Positions 62,982-64,000 of a stretch of DNA of 64,000 nt are shown here, piece after piece. The stretch's first letter is position 1, and the number at the start of each line of letters is the position of its first letter. The stretch is taken from NCBI RefSeq assembly GCF_035825295.1, contig NZ_JAYMGI010000002.1:5757501-5821500 (forward strand). The letters are read 5' to 3'. The stretch comes from Actinacidiphila sp. DG2A-62. GTDB lineage: Bacteria; Actinomycetota; Actinomycetes; Streptomycetales; Streptomycetaceae. Made by a program: the position numbers and the translations under genes. The notes under the pieces are model-generated. The model saw nothing but the letters and a program-made list of their open reading frames with translations, had not been told where the DNA came from and did not search any database.

Positions 62982-64000
62982 GTGGGGCTGACCAGCACGT
63001 GGTTCACGGCGCTGCTGTTCGTCGCGGCCATCGCCGCGGTGGCGGGCGCGGTGCTGCTGTGGCAGCGGGTGCGCGGGCCGCGGCCCGTGCGGCTCGCCGC
63101 CCGGCTCGGGATGATCGTGATGTGCCAGCTCACCGCGATCCTCGTGGTCATGGTCGTGGTGAACAATCAGTACGGCTTCTACGCCTCCTGGGACGACCTG
63201 CTCGGCAGCGCCAACAGCGGCGGCCGGCCCACCGCCGGACCCGGCGCGCCCACCACCCCCGCGGTGCCGGACTACCGCGCGAAGTTCACCGCCTACTCGC
63301 AGGGCTTCGAGCGGGCCACCGTGCGCGGCTGGCACTCCGGCACCAAGGGCGACGTGATCGTGTGGCTGCCGCCGCAGTACGGCAAGAAGGAGTTCGCGCA
63401 CACCCGCTTCCCGGTGATCGAGGTGCTGCACGGCATACCCGGCACGCCGCACAGCTTCCTGCGCGGGATGCGGCTCGGCCGGATCATGGAGGACCAGATC
63501 ACCGCCGGGCGCGCCGAGCCCGCCATCCTCGTGCTGCCGACGATCACCCCTGACCGGGTGAACACCGGCTGCGCCGACGTCCCCGGCAAGAGCCGCGTCG
63601 CGACCTGGCTCACCGACGACGTGGTCAGGACGGTCAACCGCAACTTCCGTACCCTGCCCGCGCCGCGCGGCTGGGCGGTGATGGGGATATCCACCGGCGG
63701 CTACTGCGCGGCCCGGCTCGCCCTGGAGCATCCCGAGACCTTCGCGGCCGGCGCCGCGCTCGCGCCCGACGACCCCAGCCGCGGCGTCCGCTCCCCGGTG
63801 TGGCTGGCGCACCACACCGTGCCGGCCCCCGACGTGCAGCTGCTGGTCGAGTCCAGCGACCAGGACCCGGAGAGCCCGCCGAAGTTCGCCGCCGCGATCA
63901 CCGGCGCGGTCTCCCCGCCCACGCACGTCACGACGATCCGGATCAGCAACGGCGGCCACAACTGGAAGACCTGGGGCCGGATGTTCCCCGAGGCGTTCAC
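62982..64000 (+). CDS. Membrane-anchored esterase-like (Esterase D/PF00756) protein, partial
   Basis: At least 339 residues, cut by the window end. An N-terminal membrane pair (LLFVAAIAAVAGAVLLW, LGMIVMCQLTAILVVMVV) precedes an alpha/beta hydrolase domain with FPVIEVLHGIPGTPHSFLRG and the nucleophile elbow MGISTGGY; LAHHTVPAPDVQLLVESSDQ and GGHNWKTW supply Asp and His candidates. Resembles mycolyltransferase/enterochelin esterase-like actinobacterial proteins. GTG 62982 with GAGGAGGGGGAG nearby is chosen. The stop is not in the window. Confidence 0.8.
   Translation, partial: MGLTSTWFTALLFVAAIAAVAGAVLLWQRVRGPRPVRLAARLGMIVMCQLTAILVVMVVVNNQYGFYASWDDLLGSANSGGRPTAGPGAPTTPAVPDYRAKFTAYSQGFERATVRGWHSGTKGDVIVWLPPQYGKKEFAHTRFPVIEVLHGIPGTPHSFLRGMRLGRIMEDQITAGRAEPAILVLPTITPDRVNTGCADVPGKSRVATWLTDDVVRTVNRNFRTLPAPRGWAVMGISTGGYCAARLALEHPETFAAGAALAPDDPSRGVRSPVWLAHHTVPAPDVQLLVESSDQDPESPPKFAAAITGAVSPPTHVTTIRISNGGHNWKTWGRMFPEAF

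Overview
The window is high-GC actinomycete chromosome, almost certainly from a Streptomyces-type genome (Streptomycetaceae). Support: many GTG and some TTG starts, GTGA/ATGA stop-start overlaps, a mycothiol gene (mshB), an Sdh1-type succinate dehydrogenase, tandem BldK-like oligopeptide ABC transporters beside typA, rare TTA codons confined to accessory genes, and an actinomycete integrative and conjugative element (AICE). From memory the backbone order (sdh genes, typA, oligopeptide ABC cassettes, prolyl-oligopeptidase-type peptidase, mshB, fdxA, dapC, dapE) resembles the SCO5105-SCO5140 region of S. coelicolor; this could not be checked here.

Layout. 1-788: end of a secreted TPM-domain protein (cut by the window edge). 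1016-4541 (minus): sdhC-sdhA-sdhB operon. 4594-4881: small protein. 5239-7041: peptide-binding lipoprotein. 7230-9098: typA/BipA. About 9.4-21.2 kb: AICE-like island with a SLOG-fold protein and an XRE regulator (minus), a divergent leader ORF / HATPase / DUF6907-like set, a secreted SH3-like protein, a GntR repressor, a transfer operon (regulatory protein, small protein, FtsK-like TraB, small membrane protein, zinc-ribbon peptide), a RepSA-like rolling-circle initiator, a small protein that may be a recombination directionality factor, and a large serine integrase. 21.4-33.0 kb: two tandem, paralogous five-gene oligopeptide ABC operons (binding protein, two permeases, two ATPases). 33.1-39.4 kb (minus): a third five-gene cassette in the order permease-binding protein-permease-ATPase-ATPase. 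39.8-42.3 kb: S9 peptidase. 42.6-46.8 kb: small membrane protein, mshB, DUF6113 protein, and a frameshifted membrane-anchored peptidoglycan-binding protein. 46.9-51.4 kb (minus): trypsin-fold-like protein, sensor kinase and ABC exporter. 51.6-54.8 kb: SnoaL-like protein, P1B-4 metal ATPase and a divergent NmtR-like repressor. 54.8-58.0 kb (minus): NarL response regulator, hypothetical protein, transglutaminase-like protein, GNAT acetyltransferase. 58.1-64.0 kb: fdxA, dapC, two envelope or secreted proteins, dapE, and a truncated membrane-anchored esterase.

How the genes work together. The island has the parts for excision and integration (serine integrase, possible RDF), replication (RepSA-like protein), DNA transfer (TraB) and repression (GntR), plus a cargo end whose genes carry TTA codons. 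The three peptide importers plus the lipoprotein at 5.2 kb make the area a peptide-uptake locus; in each five-gene cassette a strong hairpin follows the binding-protein gene. dapC and dapE belong to succinylase-type diaminopimelate/lysine synthesis.

Most notable sequence structures: a 48-nt perfect four-way-junction fold at 9437-9484, a 25-bp perfect inverted repeat at 14006-14074, a palindrome cluster upstream of the integrase, twin palindromic operators before the second peptide cassette, and a single-base frameshift at 45765-45768.
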